A stretch of 64,000 nucleotides of DNA from an uncultured Sphingomonadaceae bacterium (GTDB lineage: Bacteria > Pseudomonadota > Alphaproteobacteria > Sphingomonadales > Sphingomonadaceae), in the NCBI GenBank assembly GCA_947488625.1, contig CANKZR010000002.1:1-64000 (forward strand), written 5' to 3'. A program made the position numbers and the translations under genes. Numbering within the stretch: position 1 is the first letter of the stretch; every line of letters begins with the position of its first letter. Below, piece by piece: positions 25,145 to 33,008 of the stretch. A model generated the notes under the pieces. That model worked only from the letters and a program-made list of their open reading frames with translations, had not been told where the DNA came from and searched no databases.

Positions 25145-25159
25145 TTAAACGGTTGCTAA
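25145..25159 (+). promoter_or_regulatory. CtrA-like box upstream of divK
   Basis: TTAA-N7-CTAA matches the CtrA consensus TTAA-N7-TTAA with one mismatch, 34 bp before the divK start codon. In Caulobacter divK is CtrA-controlled, which raises plausibility. Binding is inferred. Confidence 0.4.
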
Positions 25160-25192
25160 CCTCCACACGAGCTGGAGGCGTTCGGGGGCTAA

Positions 25193-25582
25193 ATGACGAA
25201 GCGTATCCTCGTTGTCGAGGACAACGATCTAAATCGAAAGCTTTTCTGCGATGTGCTGCAGGCGGGCGGCTTTGCAGTCGAACCGGTTGCCGACGGAAAT
25301 CTCGCCATAGAACGCGCCCGTGCCTTCACGCCCAATCTCGTTGTGATGGACATCCAGCTACAGCATGTATCGGGGCTGGATCTCATCTCGATACTCAAGC
25401 ACGATGCAGACCTTGCGGACGTGCCGGTGCTGGCCGTCACGGCCTATGCCGGCAAGGGCGACGAACAGCGCATCCGCGATTCGGGGGCGGAAGGCTATCT
25501 GTCCAAACCCGTCAGCATCGGACCGTTCATGGCGGCAGTCAGGGACCTGGTCGGCAGCGTGCGGGTCGAGGCAGCCGAGTAG
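25193..25582 (+). CDS. divK: DivK-like single-domain response regulator
   Basis: The 129-residue protein is a lone receiver domain: acidic pocket E9/D10, phosphoacceptor D53 in LVVMDIQLQ, the conserved Thr in AVTAYAGKG, and the Lys in YLSKPVS. Sequence and length match Caulobacter DivK, which binds and switches the kinases DivJ/PleC and DivL and thereby controls CtrA. The neighbouring pleD gene found in Caulobacter is absent here. A CtrA-like box lies upstream. Confidence 0.88.
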   Translation: MTKRILVVEDNDLNRKLFCDVLQAGGFAVEPVADGNLAIERARAFTPNLVVMDIQLQHVSGLDLISILKHDADLADVPVLAVTAYAGKGDEQRIRDSGAEGYLSKPVSIGPFMAAVRDLVGSVRVEAAE

Positions 25583-25731
25583 GGCTTCCCCTTCGACAGC
25601 CGTGCATCCAATCCGGTAGTCGGGACCGCCACGACGACCGTGCTTGACAATCGGAGTAGCGAAAGCTTTGCCGCGACGGCTCCCTGCCCTATAGGGGCGG
25701 CAACCGCTTTTAGCCCGAGGAATTTTCCCTG

Positions 25732-25974
25732 ATGGACCGCGCCGAAGTCGATAAACGTATCCGCACGATCATCGAACCCTTCAACAAGAAGGGCATCGTC
25801 ATCACCGAAGACACGACCTTTGCTGGCGACCTGGAATTCGACAGCTTGACGGTGATGGATTTCGTCGCCGCGATCGAGGATGATTTCGACATCATCATCT
25901 CGATGAACCAGCAGGCCGAGATTGAGAAATACGGTCAACTCGTCGATGCCGTGCACGATCAGGTCAGCAGTTGA
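25732..25974 (+). CDS. Acyl carrier protein dedicated to sphingolipid synthesis
   Basis: The 80-residue acidic protein has the ACP phosphopantetheine site Ser38 within EFDSLTVMDF. It sits eight bases before the serine palmitoyltransferase gene. In Caulobacter and Sphingomonas the same pair supplies acyl-ACP for long-chain base synthesis, so this is probably the specialised ACP rather than the fatty-acid-synthase one. A GAGG sequence precedes the start. The ACP fold is clear; the dedicated role rests on context. Confidence 0.9.
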   Translation: MDRAEVDKRIRTIIEPFNKKGIVITEDTTFAGDLEFDSLTVMDFVAAIEDDFDIIISMNQQAEIEKYGQLVDAVHDQVSS

Positions 25975-25981
25975 GGGCATC

Positions 25982-27232
25982 ATGAGCGAAGGTACAATGC
26001 AGGCGGATCAGCCGCCCGAGCGCACGGGCGACACGCCCGATCTTTTCAGCAAGTTCGACGATACCATCGCCTTGCGCGAAAACCTGCTTGCCAGCGGGGT
26101 CGAAGACCCGTTCTCGCTGGTTATGGAGCAGGTTCTCTCGCCCACCCGTGCGATATGCAACGGGCGCGATACGATCCTGCTGGGCACCTACAATTACATG
26201 GGCATGACTTTCGATCCAGATGTCATCGCTGCAGGCCAGAAAGCGCTCTCGGATTTCGGATCGGGGACGACTGGCAGCCGCGTGCTGAATGGCACCTACC
26301 AGGGTCATCGTGAGTGCGAGGATGCGCTGCGCGACTTCTATGCCATGGATCACGCCATGGTGTTCTCAACCGGATACCAGGCCAATCTGGGGATTATTTC
26401 CACAATCGCGGGCAAGGGCGATTACGTCGTGCTCGACATCGATAGCCACGCCAGCATCTGGGATGGCTGCGCGATGGGCAATGCCGAAATCGTACCGTTC
26501 AAGCACAACGACATCGTCGCCATGGAAAAGCGCCTCAAGCGCATTCCCGAAGGCGCGGGCAAGCTGGTGGTGCTGGAAGGCGTCTATTCCATGCTGGGCG
26601 ATGTCGCCCCGCTGAAGGAAATGGTGAGGATCGCCAGGGAAAACGGCGCGATGGTGCTGGTGGACGAGGCGCATTCGATGGGCTTCATCGGCGAAAACGG
26701 CCGCGGGGTGGTGGAAGATGCAGGGGTGATGGATGATGTCGATTTCATCATCGGCACCTTCTCCAAGAGCGTTGGCACCGTGGGTGGCTTCTGCGTGTCC
26801 AACCATCCCAAGTTCGAAATCATGCGACTGGTGTGTCGTCCCTATGTCTTCACCGCCTCGCTGCCACCAAGCGTGGTTGCAACGGCCGCCACCTCAATCC
26901 GCAAGTTGATGACCGCTTCGGACAAGCGCGAGCACCTCTGGAAAAATTCGCGAAGGCTGCATGGCGGCCTGACCAACCTTGGCTTCACGCTGGGCACGGA
27001 CGAACCGCAAAGCGCCATCGTGGCCGTCATCATGCCCGATCTGGAAAAGGGCGCCGCGATGTGGAGCGCACTGCTGACAGAAGGGCTTTACGTCAATCTG
27101 GCGCGACCGCCGGCAACGCCCGCCAACATGACCCTGCTGCGCTGTTCGCTGTGCGCAGAACATTCAGACGAGGAAGTGGAAACGATACTCGGCATGTTCG
27201 AACGCGCTGGCAAGGCCGTGGGTATCATATAG
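25982..27232 (+). CDS. spt: Serine palmitoyltransferase
   Basis: The 416-residue PLP enzyme belongs to the alpha-oxoamine synthases and condenses serine with a palmitoyl thioester to 3-ketodihydrosphingosine. Visible motifs: YNYMGMTFDP, GSGTTGSRVLNGTYQGHRE, LVDEAHSMGFIG and the Schiff-base lysine in GTFSKSVGTVGG. The adjacent ACP gene favours Spt over AONS or KBL. The start at 25982 follows GAGGG. Further ceramide genes are not in the window. This gene is the strongest indicator of a sphingolipid-producing organism. Confidence 0.93.
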   Translation: MSEGTMQADQPPERTGDTPDLFSKFDDTIALRENLLASGVEDPFSLVMEQVLSPTRAICNGRDTILLGTYNYMGMTFDPDVIAAGQKALSDFGSGTTGSRVLNGTYQGHRECEDALRDFYAMDHAMVFSTGYQANLGIISTIAGKGDYVVLDIDSHASIWDGCAMGNAEIVPFKHNDIVAMEKRLKRIPEGAGKLVVLEGVYSMLGDVAPLKEMVRIARENGAMVLVDEAHSMGFIGENGRGVVEDAGVMDDVDFIIGTFSKSVGTVGGFCVSNHPKFEIMRLVCRPYVFTASLPPSVVATAATSIRKLMTASDKREHLWKNSRRLHGGLTNLGFTLGTDEPQSAIVAVIMPDLEKGAAMWSALLTEGLYVNLARPPATPANMTLLRCSLCAEHSDEEVETILGMFERAGKAVGII

Positions 27233-27284
27233 GTTCGGAACAAGCGGGGCCGCCTGCTCGTCTTCATGGCAAAGGAGATTTCCC

Positions 27285-27716
27285 ATGAAGACCACCAATA
27301 CCGGTTCCGCCACCTACAACGGCCTTGGCAAAGAGGGGAAAGGGCACGTGTCCACGGGCTCGGGCGCGCTCGCAGCGCAGCCTTACGGCTTCCAGACGCG
27401 TTTCGAGGATGCTGCCGGCACCAACCCCGAAGAACTGATCGCGGCGGCCCATGCCAGTTGCTTTACGATGGCGCTGAGCTTCAAATTGGCCGAGGCAGGC
27501 CATACCGATGGCTCTGTCACCACTCATGCTTCAGTAACGCTGGAGAAGGATGGCGATGGCTTTGCCGTGACAAAATCCGAGCTGAAAACGAAGGGCAAGG
27601 TCTCCGGCCTCGACCAGGCGAAGTTCGAGGCGCTTGCCGGTGAGGCGAAGGAAGGGTGCCCCATTTCCAAGCTGCTTGATTGCGAGATCACGCTGGAAAC
27701 AAGTTTCGAGGGCTGA
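27285..27716 (+). CDS. OsmC-family peroxiredoxin
   Basis: The 143-residue protein has the two OsmC redox cysteines: Cys in AAAHASCFTMALS (about residue 60) and Cys in EGCPISKLL (about 125). Preceding elements TNPEELIAAAHA and the N-terminal TGSATYNGLGKEGKG match OsmC. It reduces organic hydroperoxides. AAAGGAG lies before the ATG. It converges with the DedA-like gene; a hairpin at 27750-27782 lies between. Confidence 0.92.
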   Translation: MKTTNTGSATYNGLGKEGKGHVSTGSGALAAQPYGFQTRFEDAAGTNPEELIAAAHASCFTMALSFKLAEAGHTDGSVTTHASVTLEKDGDGFAVTKSELKTKGKVSGLDQAKFEALAGEAKEGCPISKLLDCEITLETSFEG

Positions 27717-27749
27717 CGCGTAGCGGCCCTGCGCCGCGCGAGGAATTTG

Positions 27750-27782
27750 ACGGCGGGTTGCGGCAAGGCCGTGGCCCGCCGT
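27750..27782. terminator. Hairpin between convergent osmC and DedA-like genes
   Basis: An 8-bp stem (ACGGCGGG/CCCGCCGT) with a 17-base loop sits between the two convergent genes. The following TTCTCGTT on the plus strand is only weakly T-rich. It is a possible terminator. Confidence 0.4.
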
Positions 27783-27790
27783 TCTCGTTC

Positions 27791-28438
27791 CTAAAGCTGG
27801 CTCATATCCGTCACTTGGGAGCAGGGATCGGCATCGCTGCCTTCTCCTTCCCCGTGGCCGCCAAGCTGCGTAATGGCGAGGAAGCCACCCACCACCAGCA
27901 CCACGAAGACCGTGGTGACGGTGCCAAGATACTTGTCGATGATCGCCTTGATCGGTGCGCCGAAGAACTGGAACAGTATGCCCACCACCATGAAGATGAG
28001 CGCGCGGCCCGCGATGGCGGCGATCACGAACGTGAGCAGGTTCATCTCGATGAAGCCCGCAGTGATCGTCATCAGTTTGAACGGGATCGGCGTGCCCGCA
28101 GCCAGGAACACGGCAATCGCGCCTTGCTCGCGGATATAGCAAGCGGCCTGCGGGAAGCTTTCGGTGAGACCGAGGACACCGATCAGCCATTCTCCCACCG
28201 TTTCATAGAGGAAGAAACCGATCAGATAGCCGAACAGGCCGCCCACCACCGATGCGGCGGTGCAGATGGCGGCGAATCGGATCGCCTTCTTCGGCTCTGC
28301 CAGGCACATCAGGCCCAACAGCGGATGCGGCGGGATCGGGAAAAAACTCGATTCGATGAAGGAGAAAAACGCCAGCCACCACTGCGCATGGGGATGCGCG
28401 GCCTTGGCCATCGTCCAGTTGTATAATCCGCGAAGCAT
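27791..28438 (-). CDS. YqaA/DedA-like (VTT-domain) membrane protein
   Basis: The 215-residue protein has about five hydrophobic segments and the VTT-type features: FFSFIESSFFPIPPHPLLG near residue 25, a re-entrant Gly/Pro loop AAGTPIPFKLMTITAGF, and a C-terminal membrane anchor. DedA-family proteins act in membrane homeostasis and some as lipid flippases. YqaA-subgroup members have unknown substrates. It stands alone. Confidence 0.85.
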   Translation of the reverse strand: MLRGLYNWTMAKAAHPHAQWWLAFFSFIESSFFPIPPHPLLGLMCLAEPKKAIRFAAICTAASVVGGLFGYLIGFFLYETVGEWLIGVLGLTESFPQAACYIREQGAIAVFLAAGTPIPFKLMTITAGFIEMNLLTFVIAAIAGRALIFMVVGILFQFFGAPIKAIIDKYLGTVTTVFVVLVVGGFLAITQLGGHGEGEGSDADPCSQVTDMSQL

Positions 28439-28524
28439 GGCTGATCCCGAGTGGTTTTCCGGCGCTTAGTGCAGGAGAAGGTTTCGAGCAAGTCCTACAA
28501 AGTAACCTATCTGGCACTTTTATA

Positions 28525-28627
28525 TTGACATCGTGACGCTCTTTGGTTAGAGAAACCGAACATCGCGATAAACCGAGTCGGCAGCAAGGCGTAACAAGGG
28601 CGGTCCCGCAGGGGAGCCGCCCTTTTT
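28525..28627 (+). ncRNA. Promoter plus terminator unit: candidate small RNA or GTA leader attenuator
   Basis: A perfect TTGACA (28525-28530) is followed after 17 bp by TAGAGA (28548-28553), giving a start near 28560. About 40 bases later a strong intrinsic terminator occurs: stem GGGCGG-TCCC/GGGA-G-CCGCCC (28598-28622) and then TTTTT. No ORF lies between, and the upstream gene is on the other strand, so the terminator must serve this short transcript. It would yield an RNA of about 70 nt. It could be a free sRNA, or a leader that attenuates transcription into the GTA genes that begin 48 bp downstream. Confidence 0.5.
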
Positions 28628-28675
28628 CATGTCCGCAGCCGATCCGATCAGATGCAACTGCAAGGGTGGGGTCAC

Positions 28676-29155
28676 ATGGCAAAACGCGTCAAACCGCGAA
28701 AGGATCAGAAAGGTCAGAACCTGAGCCAGAACTGGAAGGTCGTCTTCCTCGAAACACTGGCGGAAACATCCAACGTTTCCGAGGCAGCCCGAAAATCGGG
28801 CGCGATGACGTCCTACGCCTACAGGTGGCGCAGGGAGAGTCCGGAGTTCCGCGCCCAGTGGAGCGCAGCGCTGCTGGAAGGGTACGAGCACCTGGAAATG
28901 GAAACGCTGCATCGCCTGCGTTTCGGCACGCCGCCGGGCGACACCAAGTTCGATATCGCCAACGCGCTGCGCCTGCTGGCGGCCCACCGGGAGGCCGCGG
29001 CCAAGGAAAAGGCCCGCCAGGGCAAGCGGGACAAGGCCGCCGTGCTCGCCAGCCTGAATGCCAAGCTGGATCGGATGCGCGAGCGTCGCGCTGCCGCCGA
29101 GCGCTTGCTGAAGGAAGACAAGGTCATCGAGATCGTGCCCCATGAGCGGGACTGA
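28676..29155 (+). CDS. GTA gp1-like small terminase subunit
   Basis: The 159-residue basic protein begins with a helix-turn-helix-like region (FLETLAETSNVSEAARKSGA, then YRWRRESPEF) and continues as a long charged helix. Position directly before the large terminase, with a 14-bp overlap, matches RcGTA gp1, now considered the small terminase. Small terminases bind DNA and regulate packaging; GTA versions package without sequence specificity. Start 28676 is preferred over 28652 because a GGGTGGGG tract precedes it. Confidence 0.75.
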   Translation: MAKRVKPRKDQKGQNLSQNWKVVFLETLAETSNVSEAARKSGAMTSYAYRWRRESPEFRAQWSAALLEGYEHLEMETLHRLRFGTPPGDTKFDIANALRLLAAHREAAAKEKARQGKRDKAAVLASLNAKLDRMRERRAAAERLLKEDKVIEIVPHERD

Positions 29156-30479
29156 AAATCAGCGCGCGCTCACCGCGCTGGACGATCCCGAACGCTACGA
29201 CTTCTTGGCAGAGCTTTCGGGAGACGAGCGCGACTTGCTGGAGAACTATTGGCCGCTGTGGGCACGGCGCGAACAGTTGCCGCCATCCGGCAACTGGCGC
29301 CTCTGGATGATCTGCGCCGGGCGGGGCTTCGGCAAAACCCGAGCTGGCGCCGAATGGGTGCGCCATATTGCCGAAGAAGACCCCAGCGCCCGCATCGCCC
29401 TGGTTACACGATCGATAGCAGAAGCACGCGCAGTCATGGTGGAAGGAGAAAGCGGAATCATCGCCTGTCACCAATATCCCGAAGCACCGGATTTCGAACC
29501 CTCCTTACGAAGGCTCACCTGGCCAAATGGCGCGCAGGCCACACTCTATTCGGCCAGCGAGCCTGAGTCGCTGCGCGGCCCACAGCATGGTTATGCGTGG
29601 TGTGACGAAATCGCCAAATGGGATAATTCTTCCGAGCGGGCGATCAAGGCTTGGGATAACCTCCAGATGGGCCTGCGCCTTGGAGACGGCCCCAAAGCGC
29701 TCGCCACGACCACGCCTCGCGCAGTGCCGCTGATGCGTCGGTTGATCGAACAGAGCGATGATGCGGACGTCGTGATTACGCGAGGCAGCACTTACGACAA
29801 TGCAGAGCATCTGCCGCCCGGCTTCGTGCGCACCATTCGCAATCAGTATGCCCGCACTGCGCTGGGACGCCAGGAACTGGACGGCGAATTGCTGGCCGAT
29901 ATCGAAGGTGCACTATGGTCCCGCTCCCTGCTCGAGCGGTGCCGCGAGCCTTTCAGTGCCGATCCGATGGCGCGCATCGTGGTGGGCGTCGACCCGCCAG
30001 CCAGCGCACGCGGCGATGCCTGCGGTATCGTGGTGTGCGCGGTGACGCAGGATGGGCAGGGCAAGGTGCTGGCCGACGCCAGCGTACTGCGCCCCAGCCC
30101 CGAACGATGGGCGCGCGCGGTGGCCTCCACCGCTATGCACTGGAAAGCCGACCGGGTTGTCGCAGAGGCCAATCAGGGCGGCGCGATGGTGGAAAGCGTG
30201 CTGCGCGCCGCCGACTGCCAGATGCCCATCCGCCTCGTCCACGCCAGCCGCGGCAAGAGCGCCCGCGCCGAACCCGTGGCCGCTCTTTATGAAGCGGGCC
30301 GGGTTAAACACGTCGGCACTTTTCCCAAGCTGGAGGACGAGATGTGCGGCGTGATGGCGGGCGGGACTTACGAAGGTCCCGGTCGCTCGCCGGACCGGGC
30401 GGATGCCTTGGTGTGGGCACTGACCGAGCTAATGCTTGGCGCCCGCCAAAGCCCCCGCGTCCGCTCCTTCGGTAATTGA
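29142..30479 (+). CDS. GTA large terminase (gp2)
   Basis: The 445-residue packaging motor has an N-terminal ATPase with Walker A CAGRGFGKTRAG (about residue 60), Walker B YAWCDEIAKW, and coupling motif ALATTTPRA. The C-terminal RNase H-like nuclease has the first acidic residue in VVGVDPPASARGDACG and later SPDRADALVWAL. It pumps host DNA into GTA heads and cuts at headful. All motifs look intact. Its last 51 bp are antisense to the lipoprotein gene at 30429-30962. Confidence 0.95.
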   Translation: MSGTENQRALTALDDPERYDFLAELSGDERDLLENYWPLWARREQLPPSGNWRLWMICAGRGFGKTRAGAEWVRHIAEEDPSARIALVTRSIAEARAVMVEGESGIIACHQYPEAPDFEPSLRRLTWPNGAQATLYSASEPESLRGPQHGYAWCDEIAKWDNSSERAIKAWDNLQMGLRLGDGPKALATTTPRAVPLMRRLIEQSDDADVVITRGSTYDNAEHLPPGFVRTIRNQYARTALGRQELDGELLADIEGALWSRSLLERCREPFSADPMARIVVGVDPPASARGDACGIVVCAVTQDGQGKVLADASVLRPSPERWARAVASTAMHWKADRVVAEANQGGAMVESVLRAADCQMPIRLVHASRGKSARAEPVAALYEAGRVKHVGTFPKLEDEMCGVMAGGTYEGPGRSPDRADALVWALTELMLGARQSPRVRSFGN

Positions 30480-30962
30480 ATTTCTTGGGCTGGTTTCGAT
30501 GGTTTCCCACGAGATGACCTGGTCAACCATGATCCGGGGGGCGTCAGGGTACGGGTTACACAAACGGCGTCGCCCAATGAACTCGATACGACCGATCGCT
30601 GCGCCTTCCCCCTTGTCTATCTCGCCGAGAGGTTCGGGACCGTACAACTGCGGCGTCCAATCACTGTACCTTTTGTAGTCGTCGAGGTCATCGAAGGTCC
30701 GGGCTTCGCCACCATCTTCATGGAATTGGTTCCATTCGAAGTCGGTCACCCAAATGCCTGTGAGAAGCAGGCTTTCCGAATGGGGAATACAAAGATCCCA
30801 TTCGCCTTGTTCAACCGCGGCGCGATTGGCCTCGACACATTCGAAAATCTGGCGGTTCGCTGTCGGGCAGTCGATTGGCTCGTCCGCAGGCTCACCCACA
30901 CCGCAAGAGGCCCCGATCAGAAGCGCAGAAAGCGCGGACGCTGAACGCAAGTAACGAAGCAA
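30429..30962 (-). CDS. Reverse-strand lipoprotein inserted in the GTA cluster
   Basis: The 177-residue product starts with TTG at 30962 (GGAG six bases upstream). It has a lipoprotein signal ending in the lipobox IGASC near residue 20, then an acidic soluble domain with four more cysteines. I do not recognise the family. It lies between terminase and portal genes on the opposite strand and overlaps the terminase 3' end by 51 bp, so it is not part of the GTA operon. It looks like a cargo gene, comparable to a prophage moron. Function unknown. Confidence 0.65.
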   Translation of the reverse strand: MLRYLRSASALSALLIGASCGVGEPADEPIDCPTANRQIFECVEANRAAVEQGEWDLCIPHSESLLLTGIWVTDFEWNQFHEDGGEARTFDDLDDYKRYSDWTPQLYGPEPLGEIDKGEGAAIGRIEFIGRRRLCNPYPDAPRIMVDQVISWETIETSPRNSITEGADAGALAGAKH

Positions 30963-31016
30963 GACCTTCTCCCCAATCTCCGTATCGGTGCCACATCAAA
31001 GCCTTGGAGCCAACCT

Positions 31017-32201
31017 ATGTCATTTCTCGACAGCATCCGCACCGCCTTCAAGGGCGGCGGCGGAGCATCAGCCGTGCCGCTTGCGCGCGGTATTTATTCG
31101 CAATGGTCATGGACGCATGAACGCGGCGGATCGCGCCAGCCGTTCGAATATCGGTCCGCCGTGCGGCATGCCTTCCTCGACAACCCGGTGGCCCAGCGCG
31201 CTGTGCGGATCGTGGCGGAAGGCGTGGGCAATGCGCCGGTAAGCGAAACCGCGCCCGAAGTCGCGGCGATGTTGCCCAATAGCCAGGACGGCGGCACGCT
31301 GCTGGAAACCTTGGCCGCGCATCTCCTGCTGCACGGTAATGCCTTCGTACAGATCGGCCCAAGGGTCGGTGGGGGCACGGGCAACAGGCCCGTCTCGCTC
31401 TTCGCCCTGCGGCCAGAACGCGTGTCCGTCATGCAGGGCGAGGATGGCTGGCCGGTCGGCTATCGCTACCGCGTGGGCGATGCAGTCCGCGAAATCCCGC
31501 TGGAGGACGAGGACGGCTGGCCCTGCCTCATCCACCTCAAGGCCTTTCACCCGGCGGACGATCACTATGGCGCAGGTTGCCTCTCGGCAGCCGAGCAGGC
31601 TGTGGCGATCCACAACGAGGCCGCGCGCTGGAACCTCGCCTTGCTGGAAAACGCCGCGCGGCCATCGGGCGCACTGGTGTATGACAGCGGCGCGGACAGC
31701 ATGAGTCTTTCCGCCGACCAGTTCGACCGACTGAAGGCGGAACTCGCCAGTGCATACCAGGGCGGCGGCAATGCCGGGCGGCCCATGCTGCTGGAGGGCG
31801 GGCTCAAATGGCAAAGCCTTTCGCTCTCGCCAGCAGACATGGATTTTGCCGAACTGAAAGCGGCCGCCGCGCGTGACATTGCGCTGGCTTTCGGCGTGCC
31901 GCCAATGCTGCTGGGCCTGCCCGGCGACAACACCTATTCCAACTATCGCGAGGCTAATCGCGCGCTCTGGCGGCTTACCGTCCTGCCACTGGCGGGCAAG
32001 ATACTCACCGGGCTTTCGGGCGGTCTCTCGCCCTGGTTCCCCGACCTGTCGCTCGGCATCGATCTCGACCGGGTGCCGGCGCTCTCGGAAGACCGCGAGA
32101 AGCTGTGGAAGCATGTGAGCGAGGCCGACTTCCTCGATCCGCAAGAGAAGCGCGCGATGCTTGGCCTCGCGCCATCGCATACCACTGGAGACATGCAATG
32201 A
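31017..32201 (+). CDS. GTA portal protein (gp3)
   Basis: The 394-residue HK97-type portal protein forms the dodecameric ring at the packaging vertex. Family features include FLDNPVAQRAVRIVAEGVGN, the LLLHGNAFVQIG strand, and the clip/crown segment IALAFGVPPMLLGLPGDNTYSNYREANRALW. GGAG lies before the ATG. Its stop overlaps the next start as ATGA. It is separated from the terminase gene by the reverse-strand lipoprotein gene. Confidence 0.95.
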   Translation: MSFLDSIRTAFKGGGGASAVPLARGIYSQWSWTHERGGSRQPFEYRSAVRHAFLDNPVAQRAVRIVAEGVGNAPVSETAPEVAAMLPNSQDGGTLLETLAAHLLLHGNAFVQIGPRVGGGTGNRPVSLFALRPERVSVMQGEDGWPVGYRYRVGDAVREIPLEDEDGWPCLIHLKAFHPADDHYGAGCLSAAEQAVAIHNEAARWNLALLENAARPSGALVYDSGADSMSLSADQFDRLKAELASAYQGGGNAGRPMLLEGGLKWQSLSLSPADMDFAELKAAAARDIALAFGVPPMLLGLPGDNTYSNYREANRALWRLTVLPLAGKILTGLSGGLSPWFPDLSLGIDLDRVPALSEDREKLWKHVSEADFLDPQEKRAMLGLAPSHTTGDMQ

Positions 32202-32506
32202 ACCGGCAGCAGATGCTGGCCTCGCTGATGGCGCAGGCCAATGATCACGGCACCGACCTCGTCACCCTTCGCGCCATTGTGGAGGAGGCGAGCGAACTGG
32301 GTGCGGACCGCGTGCTGGACCGTCTTGGTCTCGACGACGATGGCGCGCAGAGCGACCTTGATGAACTGCGCGAATTGCTGGGCGCGTGGCGCACCGCCAA
32401 GGCCAGCGCCTGGAAGGCGGCCGTCGAATGGATGGTGCGCGGCGTCATGGCGCTGCTGCTGATCGGTATCGCGGTGCGGCTGGGTGTGCCGGGAATGCTG
32501 CGTTGA
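32198..32506 (+). CDS. DUF6127-like small membrane protein in GTA gp3.5 slot
   Basis: The 102-residue protein is helical and acidic (MLASLMAQANDHGTDLVTLR, ASELGADRVLDRLGL). It ends with one hydrophobic helix, WMVRGVMALLLIGIAVRLGV. It is tightly coupled: ATGA overlap with the portal and TTGA overlap with the protease. The position equals RcGTA gp3.5. Role unknown; a membrane-anchored assembly aid is speculation. Confidence 0.75.
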   Translation: MNRQQMLASLMAQANDHGTDLVTLRAIVEEASELGADRVLDRLGLDDDGAQSDLDELRELLGAWRTAKASAWKAAVEWMVRGVMALLLIGIAVRLGVPGMLR

Positions 32507-32910
32507 ACAGGCAAGCGCCGGTCCGCATCGCCGGATATGCCGCGCTATTCGGCATTGCCGACAGCGCGAAAGACATCATCGTAAGAGGTGCGTTTGCCCG
32601 GACTCTGGCAGGTCGCCGGGGTCCAATTCCGCTCTACTGGCAGCACAGGCCAGACCAGCAGATCGGCATAGTCGAACGCGCGCAAGAGGATGAACGCGGC
32701 TTGCGCGTAATTGCCCGGATCGACAACGCGCAAGCGCGTGCCACCAGCGAACTGCTCGCCCGCCGCACCAACGGCCTGAGTTTCGGCTATCGGGCGCGCG
32801 GGTTTCGCCGTCATCCGGCAGGCCGGGTGCTGGAGGATATCGACCTGTTCGAAATCAGCCTCGTCACGCATCCGCTTCAACCGAACGCCCGCGTCCACCT
32901 CGTCACCTGA
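32503..32910 (+). CDS. GTA prohead protease (gp4), TTG start
   Basis: The 135-residue HK97-type serine protease cleaves the capsid N-terminal arm during maturation. It contains GYAALFGIADSAKDIIVRGAF, the catalytic His region PLYWQHRPDQQIG, and the Ser motif TNGLSFGYRARG, with LFEISLVTHPLQPNA at the end. The start is a TTG overlapping the previous stop; no ATG gives a sensible terminus. Compact length is normal for GTA proteases. Confidence 0.92.
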   Translation: MNRQAPVRIAGYAALFGIADSAKDIIVRGAFARTLAGRRGPIPLYWQHRPDQQIGIVERAQEDERGLRVIARIDNAQARATSELLARRTNGLSFGYRARGFRRHPAGRVLEDIDLFEISLVTHPLQPNARVHLVT

Positions 32911-33008
32911 ATCCATCCGCTCGGCACAGTTGCGGGCGCTTTCATGTCTGCGGTTGCCGCGCACCCGAAGTCCACCCGAAGACCCCAAGCAAAGGAATGT
33001 TTCCACCT

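Noticed and set aside
25922-25981. Upstream extension of serine palmitoyltransferase into the ACP gene
   Set aside because: It would overlap the ACP C-terminus; the ATG at 25982 has a GAGGG site and fits the family.
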